22,956 bases of DNA from an uncultured Ruminococcus sp. (GTDB lineage: Bacteria > Bacillota > Clostridia > Oscillospirales > CAG-272): assembly GCA_902783705.1 (NCBI GenBank), contig CACZSA010000410.1, positions 1 to 22,956 on the forward strand, given 5' to 3'. Within the stretch, counting starts at the first letter, position 1, and each line of letters opens with the position of its first letter. This document shows, piece after piece, positions 15,748 to 22,956 of the stretch. The notes under the pieces were generated by a model. That model saw only the letters and a program-made list of their open reading frames with translations, did no database searches and was not told the DNA's origin. The position numbers and the translations under genes are program-made.

Positions 15748-16716
15748 TCATTTCGTTCTTCTTCCCACCTCGCGGAGAATGTCCGCGGCGGGTGCCGGGA
15801 TCCTTCCGAGGGCGTCCGGTCCGACGTTCAGAAGGTAGTTGATCCCGCGCTCGTTCAGGTGATTCTTCAGCCGGATCACCTCGTCGGCGGGCTTCCAGTT
15901 GTTGTCGAAGCTCTTGTAGCCCCACGTATCGTTGAGCGTCGCGGGCGTCTCGAAGAGCATCTCACCCTTGTCGTCCGCGGGGATCTCGTTGTCCCCGGCG
16001 GAGGCGTAATCGCCGTACCCGTTCCCGATGCGGGAGTTCACGAGGCAGTCGGGCTGATACCGCTTCACGAGGCGGTAGAGCTCGTCCGTCTGGGCGGGGC
16101 TGATGGTGAACGGCACGTCGAACCAGATGAGGCAGAGGTCGCCGTACCGCGTGAGGATCTCCGTGACCTGCGGCTTGATCTTCTCTTCAAAGCACCGGGC
16201 GTAGTCCTTTTTCTCCGTGTCCGGGAAGTCCCAGTTGTTCGTCCAGTACGCCTGATCGCCGCACCACGTCTTGCCGGTCTTGTACCCGCCGCCGTCCGGA
16301 TGGCTCCAGTCGAGGTCCTGCGAGTAGTAGAGGCCGAATTTCAGCCCGTGCCGGCGGCATGCCTCGGCGAGCTCCCCGACGACGTCCCGCCCGAAGGGAG
16401 TCGCGTCGACGATGTTGTACTTCGAGACGTCGGATTTGTACATCGCAAAGCCGTCGTGGTGCTTTGAGGTGAAGACCATGTACTGCATCCCCGCGTCGAC
16501 GGCGAGCCGGACCCATTCGTCCGCGTCGAAGAGGATCGGGTTGAAGGCCTCGGCAAGGCGCGCGTATTCGGCGTTCGGGATGCGGAAATACTCCTGCGCC
16601 CATTCGCCGATGTACGGCATCCGCCTGCCCTTCCATTCGCCCGCCGGGAGCGCGTAGAGTCCCCAGTGGATCATCATGCCGAATTTTGCCGCTTTGAACC
16701 ATTCTTTAGCCGTCAT
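15748..16716 (-). CDS. Short cytosolic GH29-type alpha-L-fucosidase
   Basis: The 322-residue protein corresponds to the catalytic TIM barrel of GH29 alpha-L-fucosidases, which hydrolyse terminal fucose by a retaining mechanism. Seen motifs: FGMMIHWGLYALPAGEW (12-28), FTSKHHDGFAMY (82-93), IWFD with Asp200 as the likely nucleophile, FETPATLNDTWGY (255-267), whose Glu256 is in a conserved position, and NYLLNVGPDALGRIP (293-307). Family members are usually 430-600 residues with a C-terminal beta-sandwich and often a signal peptide; both are missing here, and the protein ends cleanly just after the barrel. The start at 16716 lies one base after the uxaC stop, with GAGGTG upstream, so translation is probably coupled. 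The substrate is inferred to be an imported fucosylated oligosaccharide. Confidence 0.88.
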   Translation of the reverse strand: MTAKEWFKAAKFGMMIHWGLYALPAGEWKGRRMPYIGEWAQEYFRIPNAEYARLAEAFNPILFDADEWVRLAVDAGMQYMVFTSKHHDGFAMYKSDVSKYNIVDATPFGRDVVGELAEACRRHGLKFGLYYSQDLDWSHPDGGGYKTGKTWCGDQAYWTNNWDFPDTEKKDYARCFEEKIKPQVTEILTRYGDLCLIWFDVPFTISPAQTDELYRLVKRYQPDCLVNSRIGNGYGDYASAGDNEIPADDKGEMLFETPATLNDTWGYKSFDNNWKPADEVIRLKNHLNERGINYLLNVGPDALGRIPAPAADILREVGRRTK

Positions 16717-16717
16717 G

Positions 16718-18133
16718 TCACACCTCGAAGCGGAAGAAGTTTTTCGTGTTGTTGTAGCAGATATCGCAGACGAGGGTCGCGAGCGCCTCGGGCTCGAAGG
16801 GATACAGCCCGTCCTCGACCCACGTGCCGATGAGGTCGCAGAGAATGCGGCGGAAATACTCATGCCGCGGATAGGACGTGAAGGAGCGGCTGTCCGTGAG
16901 CATCCCGAGGAATTTGCCGAACGCCGACAGGTTCGCGAGCTGCTTCATCTGCGCGCGCATGCCGTCGATGGAGTCGTTGAACCACCACGCGGAGCCCTGC
17001 ATGATCTTCGGGAAGCCGTCGCCCGCCGTCTGGAACGCGCCGAGGACGGACCCGAGGGCCGCGTTGTCGGTCGGATTGATCGAATAGAGGATCGTCCGGG
17101 GCAGGCCCGCGCCGGATTCCATCGCGTCGAGAAGCTCGATGATCGCCGGGACGTTCAGCTGTCCGATCGTGTCGAAGCCGGTGTCCGGACCGAGCTTTTT
17201 GTACATCGCGGCGTTCGTGTTCCGGGCGACGCCCATGTGCAGCTGCATGACCCACCCGCGCTTCGCGTATTCCCCGGCGAGGAATTCGAGCATGGCGGAC
17301 TTGAGGACGCAGAGCTGCTCCGCCGTCACGTCCCGCCCGTCCGAGGAGAGCGCGGTCCTCAGCGCTTCGTTCGCCGCGTAGGGATTCGGCTTCACGTACA
17401 TCGGGTATTCGTCGAGGCCGTGGTCCGCGGTCCGGCATCCCATCGAATCGAAGAAGTCGATCCGGCGGCAGAGGGCCTCCTTCAGCGAATCGAGATCGGT
17501 GACGGAGACGCCCGCCGCCGCGCCGAGCTTTTCGTAATACGCCGCGAGCCCGGGCTTGTTGATGTTGAAGCACTTGTCCGGACGGAACGCGGGGAGGACC
17601 TTCGTCGTGAAGGTCTCGTCCGCGGCGATCTGCCTGTGGTATTCGAGCGAATCCGCCGGATCGTCGGTCGTGCAGAGGAGCTCGACCCGGGAGCGGGTGA
17701 TGAGCGAGCGGACGCTGAACGCCGGTTCCGCGAGCATTTCCGCCGTCTGCGCCCAGATCGCGTCCGCGGTGCTCTCGGAGAGGATGTCCGTGATCCCGAA
17801 GAAGCGCTTCAGCTCGAGGTGGGTCCAGTGGTAGAGCGGATTGCCGATGAGGGAGGGCATGACCTTCGCGTAGGCCATGAATTTGTCGTAATCGGAGGCG
17901 TCGCCCGTGATGTATTTCTCCGGGACGCCGCAGGAACGCATCGCGCGCCATTTATAGTGGTCGCCGCCGAGCCAGAGCTCCGTGATGTTCGGGATCTGAC
18001 GATCCTCGGCGATCTCCTTCGGGGAGACGTGGCAATGGTAGTCGATGATCGGAAGCTGCTCCGCGTAGCGGTGATAGAGCGCCTTCGCGGTCTCGTTCGT
18101 GAGCAGGAAGTTTCTTCCCATGAAATTCTTCAT
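16718..18133 (-). CDS. uxaC: Uronate isomerase (glucuronate/galacturonate isomerase)
   Basis: The 471-residue protein is full length for UxaC, which converts D-glucuronate to D-fructuronate and D-galacturonate to D-tagaturonate at the start of the cytosolic hexuronate pathway. It belongs to the amidohydrolase superfamily. Conserved stretches seen: IIDYHCHVSPKEI with metal ligands His33 and His35, GDHYKWRAMRSCGVPE (58-73), QLHMGVARNTN (297-307), and MLTDSRSFTSYPRHEYFRR (411-429) carrying Asp414. The start at 18133 is preceded by GAGGTG with seven bases spacing. It heads a transcript with the fucosidase, CotH-like and discoidin genes, under the promoter at 18193-18221. Other hexuronate genes (uxaB, uxuA, kdgK) are not in the window. 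Confidence 0.96.
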   Translation of the reverse strand: MKNFMGRNFLLTNETAKALYHRYAEQLPIIDYHCHVSPKEIAEDRQIPNITELWLGGDHYKWRAMRSCGVPEKYITGDASDYDKFMAYAKVMPSLIGNPLYHWTHLELKRFFGITDILSESTADAIWAQTAEMLAEPAFSVRSLITRSRVELLCTTDDPADSLEYHRQIAADETFTTKVLPAFRPDKCFNINKPGLAAYYEKLGAAAGVSVTDLDSLKEALCRRIDFFDSMGCRTADHGLDEYPMYVKPNPYAANEALRTALSSDGRDVTAEQLCVLKSAMLEFLAGEYAKRGWVMQLHMGVARNTNAAMYKKLGPDTGFDTIGQLNVPAIIELLDAMESGAGLPRTILYSINPTDNAALGSVLGAFQTAGDGFPKIMQGSAWWFNDSIDGMRAQMKQLANLSAFGKFLGMLTDSRSFTSYPRHEYFRRILCDLIGTWVEDGLYPFEPEALATLVCDICYNNTKNFFRFEV

Positions 18134-18192
18134 TGTACACCTCGGTTCGCGTCCCGCGGGACGGAGGATTCTTTCTGGATGCATATAGATAT

Positions 18193-18221
18193 ATAATACA
18201 ATAGGATGGGGATTTTGTCAA
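18193..18221 (-). promoter_or_regulatory. Sigma70 promoter for uxaC transcript (TTGACA-17-TATTAT)
   Basis: On the minus strand TTGACA (18221-18216) and TATTAT (18198-18193) are separated by 17 bases, in an AT-rich island about 60 bases before the uxaC ATG. The -35 box begins 16 bases after the stop of the FAD oxidoreductase gene. The leader (about 55 bases) contains a small CCCGCGGG palindrome near 18160 but no clear riboswitch. Confidence 0.8.
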
Positions 18222-18236
18222 GAGGTTTCGGCGGGA

Positions 18237-20030
18237 TCACCGCGCGTCGAAGGAGAAGACATGCGCCTCCTCCCCGCCTCCCCAGAGCGAAAGCGGCGTG
18301 AAGGACAGCTCACGGAGCACGCAGTCCGTCTTCACGTTGACGACCTGGCGGAGGTTGTTCGTCTCCTCGGCGAGGACGATCCGCTCTCCGTCCGCCGTGA
18401 CGCCCTCGATCCGGTAGGCCTTCACGAGCGGGGCGGGCATGGTCATCTTCGGGGATTTGCCGCTGCCGTCCTCGAAGACGTTCGCACGCATCGAATGCCG
18501 ACGCTCGCAGTCGTCCCCCGGCAGGCTCGCGCGGGCAAGATCGGAGTCGAGAGCGAGGTGGATATTTTCGATCCGCACGGGCTCCCGGAGAAGGTATCCG
18601 ACGGGTTCCCCGAGCGGGAGGAGGACTCCCTGCTCCGCCTCGCCGTAGGTGCGGTTGTTCCGGTCCGCGCCGCTCCGGAGGGCTTCGCATCCCGTCCGGG
18701 TCATCTCCGCCTCCCGGATGAACGCGGGGATCTCGCGCCGCAGACCGGGCAGGAAGCATCCCGCCTCCATCAGCCGCGCCTGAAGCTCGCGGATCCGCTC
18801 CCGGTAAACGCCCCGCGGCGTGAGTCCGTATTCCCGCGCCAGATTCGCCGCGCATCCGACCGCCTCGCCGAGGGTCGCGCAGGTCGCCATCACCCGGGCC
18901 GAGCTCATCGCGGCATGCGTCAGGGAGATGTTCCGCCCGGCGAAGAAGAGATTTTCGATGTTCTTCGAATACACGCAGCGGTACGGGATCCCGTAGGGCG
19001 CGGGCGTTCTTCCCCAGACGTTCGGGTTGCCCGCGTGCCAGAAGCCGTCCGGATGGTGGTCGTCGAGGGGCCAGCCCCCGTACGCGCAGACGTCGTCGAA
19101 GATCCCGCCCGCGAGCACGTCGCCCTGCGTCATGATATAGTCGCCCGTCATCCGCCGCGATTCGCGCTTGCCGGGGAGGAAGCCGAGGAATTCAAGCTGC
19201 CAGTACGGCCCGTCCTCGACCTCGCCGCTGTTCTTGATATAGTCGAACATGCCGGCGGCAAGCGCGAGCAGCTCGTCCCGCACCGCCTCCGTGTCGGCGA
19301 TGGAATCGCGGTTTCCGCCGAGCTCGAGATACCAGAAGTTCTCCGCCGTCGACGCCATGTTCGGCCTGCGCAGGCGGATGGCCTCGGGCGTCATCTTCTC
19401 CGCCCAGACCGGGGGGATGTATTCGGTTGCCTCGTTCGTCTTCCGGCACTGGATCAGGCAGCTCATGCCCATCGTCTGCCGGTCCTCCTTCTCCTGCGAG
19501 GTCTTCTCGTGGAATTCGTCCCGCGCTTCCCGGCCCACGCGGTATTCGGCACCCGTGAGCGGCGCGAGGATCGAGTCCCCGGAGCAGTCGGCGAAATACT
19601 TTGCGCGGACCGTGTGCCAGGTCTGGGTCGTCGTCTGCCAGCCCGTGACCGAGACGATCCGCCGCCCGCCGTCCTCTTGCGCGCACTCCGCCTGGCATAC
19701 GGAGCAGTTGAGGAGTGCGGTGATGTTCTCCTCGGCCCGGATCTTGCCCCAGAGGAGCGCGTCCCAGAGCGGGTATTTCTTGTACGGATTGCGGTACAGA
19801 TTTTCAAGCTGGATCTCCTCGATGATCCCGGTCTCCCGGTTGTCCCCGCCGTCCGCGCCGCAGACCCACATCCGGATCTCCGACGACGCGTTCCCGCCGA
19901 ACATCGGACGGTCCTGCACGATCACGACCTTCGAGCCGCCCCGCGCCGCCGCGATCGCCGCCGACATGCCCGCGAGCCCGCCTCCGACGACGCAGAAATC
20001 GCATTCGTGCGCGATGATCTCACATCCCAT
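18237..20030 (-). CDS. FAD-dependent oxidoreductase (FAD_oxidored type)
   Basis: The 597-residue protein opens with a Rossmann dinucleotide-binding fold: FCVVGGGLAGMSAAIAAARGG with the GxGxxG-type glycines at 16-21, and Asp40 at the end of strand two for the adenosine ribose. GGNASSEIRM (45-54) and the late NLFFAGRNISLTHAAMSSARVMATC region are typical of the large FAD_oxidored family often found beside glycan-degradation genes in Planctomycetes, Lentisphaerae and Clostridia; the reaction is generally unknown and may be oxidation of a sugar or cyclitol. The C-terminal 130 residues look beta-rich. No signal peptide is present. The start at 20030 has GGGAGG seven bases upstream; an in-frame ATG at 20093 overlaps the promoter. 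No terminator is seen before the uxaC promoter, so read-through is likely. Confidence 0.87.
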   Translation of the reverse strand: MGCEIIAHECDFCVVGGGLAGMSAAIAAARGGSKVVIVQDRPMFGGNASSEIRMWVCGADGGDNRETGIIEEIQLENLYRNPYKKYPLWDALLWGKIRAEENITALLNCSVCQAECAQEDGGRRIVSVTGWQTTTQTWHTVRAKYFADCSGDSILAPLTGAEYRVGREARDEFHEKTSQEKEDRQTMGMSCLIQCRKTNEATEYIPPVWAEKMTPEAIRLRRPNMASTAENFWYLELGGNRDSIADTEAVRDELLALAAGMFDYIKNSGEVEDGPYWQLEFLGFLPGKRESRRMTGDYIMTQGDVLAGGIFDDVCAYGGWPLDDHHPDGFWHAGNPNVWGRTPAPYGIPYRCVYSKNIENLFFAGRNISLTHAAMSSARVMATCATLGEAVGCAANLAREYGLTPRGVYRERIRELQARLMEAGCFLPGLRREIPAFIREAEMTRTGCEALRSGADRNNRTYGEAEQGVLLPLGEPVGYLLREPVRIENIHLALDSDLARASLPGDDCERRHSMRANVFEDGSGKSPKMTMPAPLVKAYRIEGVTADGERIVLAEETNNLRQVVNVKTDCVLRELSFTPLSLWGGGEEAHVFSFDAR

Positions 20031-20064
20031 AGCTGCCTCCCGTGCGGAATTTTTAATCACCATT

Positions 20065-20093
20065 ATTATACCATTTTGCATGCCCGCCCGCAA
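20065..20093 (-). promoter_or_regulatory. Promoter for the FAD oxidoreductase gene (TTGCGG-17-TATAAT)
   Basis: On the minus strand a consensus TATAAT (20070-20065) lies 17 bases from TTGCGG (20093-20088), a weak -35. The leader to the ATG at 20030 is about 30 bases. It is back to back with the plus-strand promoter at 20123-20151, leaving 29 bases between the two -35 boxes. Confidence 0.7.
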
Positions 20094-20122
20094 GGGATTT
20101 TGAACAATTTACCGAAAAACGC

Positions 20123-20151
20123 TTGACCCGGAGCGCGCTTCGGTGTAAAAT
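20123..20151 (+). promoter_or_regulatory. Promoter for the SGNH esterase gene (TTGACC-17-TAAAAT)
   Basis: TTGACC (20123-20128) and TAAAAT (20146-20151), each one base from consensus, have a 17-base spacer and lie 36 bases before the ATG at 20188. With the divergent promoter at 20065-20093 it forms a compact control region where one regulator could act on both genes; I see no clear operator palindrome. Confidence 0.72.
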
Positions 20152-20187
20152 GAAACAAAGAACAATCGCCGCGAAAAGGAGACCGCC

Positions 20188-22134
20188 ATGTTAACCCTCC
20201 CCCATGTCTTTTCATCGAACGCGCTCTATCAGGCCGACGCCCCGCTCACCCTCCGCGGACGGGCCGCACCATGCTCAACCGTCACCGCATCCCTCGCGCG
20301 CGGGGAATTCCACGCCGAAGCTGCCGCGCAGTCGGACGAGGACGGCGTATTCTCGCTCACTCTGCATACACCCGCCGCCTCCGCCGAGGAAGCCGAGATC
20401 CGGATCGCGGACGGGGAGGACGAGGCGCTCCTCCAAAACATCCTCTTCGGCGAGCTGTGGCTGGCCTCCGGGCAGTCGAACATGGAGCTGCCGAATTCCG
20501 CGATCCCGGACTGCGAGCGGATGTATGACATCATCGCCTCCCGCACGGTCCGGGTCTACAACGTCAGCTACGACGTGCCGGAGAACCGCTTCCCGTGGGA
20601 TCCCCAGCCCGATCAGCGCGGCGAATGGGTCCTGCCCGCCGACCGCGCGGGACTCTCCGGCGTCTCCGCGATGGGGCTGAAATTCGCCGAGACCCTCTCC
20701 CGCACGCTCGGAGACGGAATCCCGGTCGGATTTCTCAACGCGTCGTGGGGCGGCACCCCGATCACGGCGTGGTTCCCGCGCGCGGCGATCGAGGACGATC
20801 CCGCGATGACGGAGACCTGCCGCCGATGCGGAACGCTTCCGGACCACGAGACGTGGAACACCCGCGGCGACACCAATTTCCAGCAGCCCACGGCGCAGTA
20901 CAACCTGAAGATCGGATCGCTCGAGGGACTGCGCGTCCGCGGCGTGCTCTGGTATCAGGGGGAGAACGAATGCGGCGGCGAATACTGGCAGAGGTCCTAC
21001 GCCGAGTATCTCCGGTTCTATCAGCGGGTCTACGCCGAGCGCTTCGCCGCCGATCCCGAAAAGTTCTATATGATCTCCTCGCTGATCTATCCGTGGACCT
21101 ACGGACCGTCCGGCGAGTGCAATCTCGGCTATCTCAACGACGCGTTCGTCACGGTCGCGAAGGAGTCGCCGGACAAGTTCGCCTTTTTCCCGATCTCCCA
21201 CCTCGAGCCCGACTGGGCCTTCCATCAGAACAACCACCCGATCCACCCGACGAACAAGTACTATGCCGGGGAGTACGCCGGAGAGCTCGCGCTCGCGAAC
21301 GTCTATGACCGGGGCGGCGAACGGTCCCCGGCGATCCTCGAATCGTGGGAGGCCGCGGGTCATCGCATCCGCCTCACCTTCCCGGCATCGACCCGGTTCC
21401 TGCGCGTCGGGATGTCCCTGCACGAGCGGGCGCGCGGACTCTACGTCGCCGGGGAGGACGGGCTCTATCTCCCGGCGGAATATGAGATCACAGGACACAA
21501 TACGATGGAGATCTGGTGCGATGAGATCGAGCATCCCGTCCACTGCGCCTACAACGTCCAGTCCATGGAGCCGAAGGTCAATCTCTATGCCGGGGACTTC
21601 CCCGTCGCGCCGTTCTTCACGGACCGCGAGCACTATCTGAACATCGAAGCCCGCCCGTGGTATGACTGCGGCGCCACCTCCCGCTGGGCCTCGAAGATGC
21701 ACGACGCCGTCCTCGACCTCTTCTTCCGCCCCGTCTTCGAGCCTCTGCGGGACAGCGCGGTCTGCCCGGACACCGCGTTCCGCCGCCGCGATCCCGTCAG
21801 CCTCCGCGTCGAGGGCGAGGAGGAGGACTTCGGCTTCTGCGTCCGCGCCTATCCGTATCAGCGTCTGGACTTCCAGAAATACGGCGGTCTCAGCTTCAAC
21901 CTCTACCATGCGGAGGACGCCTCTCCGACCCTCTTCCTCGTCACGGACGCCGGGGAGACCGTCCTGCCGATCTTGAAAACCGCCGAGCTCGGCGCGGGCT
22001 GGGCGTCGTATGAAATCCGCTTCGGCGATCTGCCCGGGGAGGAGATCCGCCGCATGGAATTCCGCTTCCGCCTCGCCGCCCCCGATTACCGCTTCGTCAA
22101 CGTCGAGCACCTGCGGCTCTTCCGGAAGAGCTGA
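20188..22134 (+). CDS. SGNH-family acetylesterase-like protein (sialate O-acetylesterase type)
   Basis: The 648-residue protein has an N-terminal beta domain (about 1-85), an SGNH hydrolase domain (about 86-372) and a beta-rich C-terminus (about 385-645). SGNH blocks seen: ELWLASGQSNME with nucleophile Ser97, GFLNASWGGTPITAW (181-195, oxyanion Gly), WYQGENE (255-261) and IHPTNK with His353. The triad Asp normally three residues before the His is His350 here. Relatives remove O-acetyl groups from sialic acids or plant polysaccharides; the substrate here is unknown. No signal peptide is visible, so it is probably cytosolic. AAAAGGAG at 20174-20181 supports the start. A second, non-catalytic beta domain near 530-645 looks like a carbohydrate-binding sandwich, but this is tentative. 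Confidence 0.82.
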   Translation: MLTLPHVFSSNALYQADAPLTLRGRAAPCSTVTASLARGEFHAEAAAQSDEDGVFSLTLHTPAASAEEAEIRIADGEDEALLQNILFGELWLASGQSNMELPNSAIPDCERMYDIIASRTVRVYNVSYDVPENRFPWDPQPDQRGEWVLPADRAGLSGVSAMGLKFAETLSRTLGDGIPVGFLNASWGGTPITAWFPRAAIEDDPAMTETCRRCGTLPDHETWNTRGDTNFQQPTAQYNLKIGSLEGLRVRGVLWYQGENECGGEYWQRSYAEYLRFYQRVYAERFAADPEKFYMISSLIYPWTYGPSGECNLGYLNDAFVTVAKESPDKFAFFPISHLEPDWAFHQNNHPIHPTNKYYAGEYAGELALANVYDRGGERSPAILESWEAAGHRIRLTFPASTRFLRVGMSLHERARGLYVAGEDGLYLPAEYEITGHNTMEIWCDEIEHPVHCAYNVQSMEPKVNLYAGDFPVAPFFTDREHYLNIEARPWYDCGATSRWASKMHDAVLDLFFRPVFEPLRDSAVCPDTAFRRRDPVSLRVEGEEEDFGFCVRAYPYQRLDFQKYGGLSFNLYHAEDASPTLFLVTDAGETVLPILKTAELGAGWASYEIRFGDLPGEEIRRMEFRFRLAAPDYRFVNVEHLRLFRKS

Positions 22135-22141
22135 ACCTTTC

Positions 22142-22185
22142 ACAGAGATCCGCGCGGGCGAGCTTATGCTTCGCTTGCTCTCTGT
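22142..22185 (+). other. Two-part hairpin between the esterase and CotH-like genes
   Basis: ACAGAGA (22142-22148) pairs with TCTCTGT (22179-22185), and GCGAGC (22158-22163) pairs with GCTTGC (22173-22178) with one wobble. A nine-base bulge lies on the 5' side only. No T-run follows, so it is a poor intrinsic terminator; it may protect the upstream mRNA end or be a remnant repeat. Confidence 0.4.
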
Positions 22186-22209
22186 CACATGATACTTAGG
22201 ATTCGATCT

Positions 22210-22956
22210 ATGCTTCACTGGCTTCTCATTCTTCTCCTCTCCCTCTCCCTCACCGCCTGTCAGCCCGCCGATGCCGGGACAACGCCCCCTTCACCGGACG
22301 CGGCTGCCGAGACGGTCGAAACCGAACCCGCGGAGCTGCCGCCGACCCTCTTCGACGACTTCTTCGAGGCCCGGCGCGCCCTCTACCGCCTCGAGGACAT
22401 CGACCTCCCGCTCAAATACTATTCCCCGGAAAGCTATGAGAACTTCCGCGCCGTCCGCGAATCGACCGACGCCGCGATGAAGAAGATCCCCTCAGACGGC
22501 GGCGAGGAATCGCAGCGGGCAGTCGAGGCGCTCTATCAGAAGCTCAAGGCCGCCCGAGACGCGCTCGAGGTCGTCCGAGGAGACACCCCGCGCGTCTACA
22601 TCATCAAGGACGACGCCGTCGGCTGGGATTACTCCCCCTGCACCGTCATCGTCGTGAACGCGCTCGGGGGCAAATACCGGGCGGTATCGGACACGGCGTG
22701 CGAGATCTCCCTGCGCGGAAACTCCACCTCCGGCGCGGCGAAGGCCCCGTACAACATCCGCTTTCAGGCGCGCGTCTCCCTGCTCGGCATGGAGCGGGGC
22801 CGGAAATGGTCCCTGCTCGCGAACCTCTACGACAAGACCATGATGCGCAATGTCCTCGCCTACACCCTCGCCGCGGATATGGGCCTGCCCTACACCTCCG
22901 AATGCCGCGTCGTCGAGGTCTACCTCAACGGCGACTATCAGGGCAACTACACCCTC
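22210..22956 (+). CDS. CotH-kinase-like lipoprotein, 3'-truncated by the window edge
   Basis: The frame runs open to the last base, showing 249 residues. The N-terminus is a lipoprotein signal ending LTAC (Cys17), followed by a Pro/Glu/Thr-rich linker. An alpha-helical segment (about 70-121) with FIVAR-like spacing comes next, then the beginning of a CotH-type kinase domain: CEISLRGNSTSGAAKAPYNIRF (164-185), GRKWSLLANLYDKTMMRN (197-214) and VVEVYLNGDYQGNYTL (234-249). It should be anchored outside the cell membrane. The ATG at 22210 has only AGGA eight bases upstream; an in-frame ATG at 22189 would add MILRIRS, giving a more typical positively charged signal start but no ribosome site. It lies 75 bp after the esterase gene, probably in the same transcript. 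Confidence 0.85.
   Translation, partial: MLHWLLILLLSLSLTACQPADAGTTPPSPDAAAETVETEPAELPPTLFDDFFEARRALYRLEDIDLPLKYYSPESYENFRAVRESTDAAMKKIPSDGGEESQRAVEALYQKLKAARDALEVVRGDTPRVYIIKDDAVGWDYSPCTVIVVNALGGKYRAVSDTACEISLRGNSTSGAAKAPYNIRFQARVSLLGMERGRKWSLLANLYDKTMMRNVLAYTLAADMGLPYTSECRVVEVYLNGDYQGNYTL

Noticed and set aside
20030..20093. Longer start for the FAD oxidoreductase at 20093
   Set aside because: That ATG and the next ones overlap the -35/-10 region and lack a ribosome site; GGGAGG precedes the ATG at 20030.

Overview
The window is GC-rich (roughly 60% or more by eye) and densely coded. It has strong AAAGGAG-type ribosome binding sites, sigma70-like promoters with AT-rich -10 boxes, a DUF1846 gene, an InlB-type B-repeat and two CotH-kinase-like exported proteins. 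Together these suggest an uncultured, GC-rich Clostridia-type Firmicute, perhaps from a gut or another plant-fibre-rich habitat. This placement is an inference; no rRNA or marker gene is present. Thirteen protein-coding genes are supported, and both end genes are cut by the window.

Left part (1-7.75 kb). The 3' part of a DUF1846 gene is followed by a cytosolic GH127-like enzyme (beta-L-arabinofuranosidase superfamily). That enzyme carries an N-terminal zinc ribbon and a long Pro/Glu hexapeptide linker. A terminator hairpin at 3912-3940 separates it from a convergent two-gene operon on the minus strand. The operon encodes a heterodimeric ABC exporter with one degenerate and one canonical ATPase half, overlapping by ATGA.

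Middle (7.75-11.97 kb). A near-perfect TTGACA-17-TATAAT promoter drives a plus-strand run: a membrane acyltransferase, a free methionine-R-sulfoxide reductase, and an unassigned 725-residue probable TIM-barrel carbohydrate enzyme. The 394-bp convergent spacer behind it holds an inverted pair of structured repeats, with a compensatory base change between copies, and a terminator.

Right part (11.97-20.1 kb, minus strand). One promoter (18193-18221) appears to drive uxaC (uronate isomerase), a short cytosolic GH29-type alpha-L-fucosidase, an exported membrane-anchored CotH-like kinase and a surface protein with two discoidin-like repeats. The genes are tightly spaced or overlapping. Just upstream lies an FAD-dependent oxidoreductase with its own promoter and no visible terminator before uxaC. 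A divergent promoter drives an SGNH acetylesterase-like gene (20188-22134), followed by the start of a second, lipoprotein-type CotH gene.

Taken together, the enzymes (arabinofuranosidase-like, fucosidase, acetylesterase-like, uronate isomerase) would suit intracellular breakdown of imported pectin-like oligosaccharides. No sugar importer or regulator is present, so this is a hypothesis. The most unusual elements are the zinc-ribbon GH127 fusion, the linkage of uronate/fucose catabolism to surface CotH and discoidin proteins, the unassigned 725-residue enzyme, and the structured inverted repeat.
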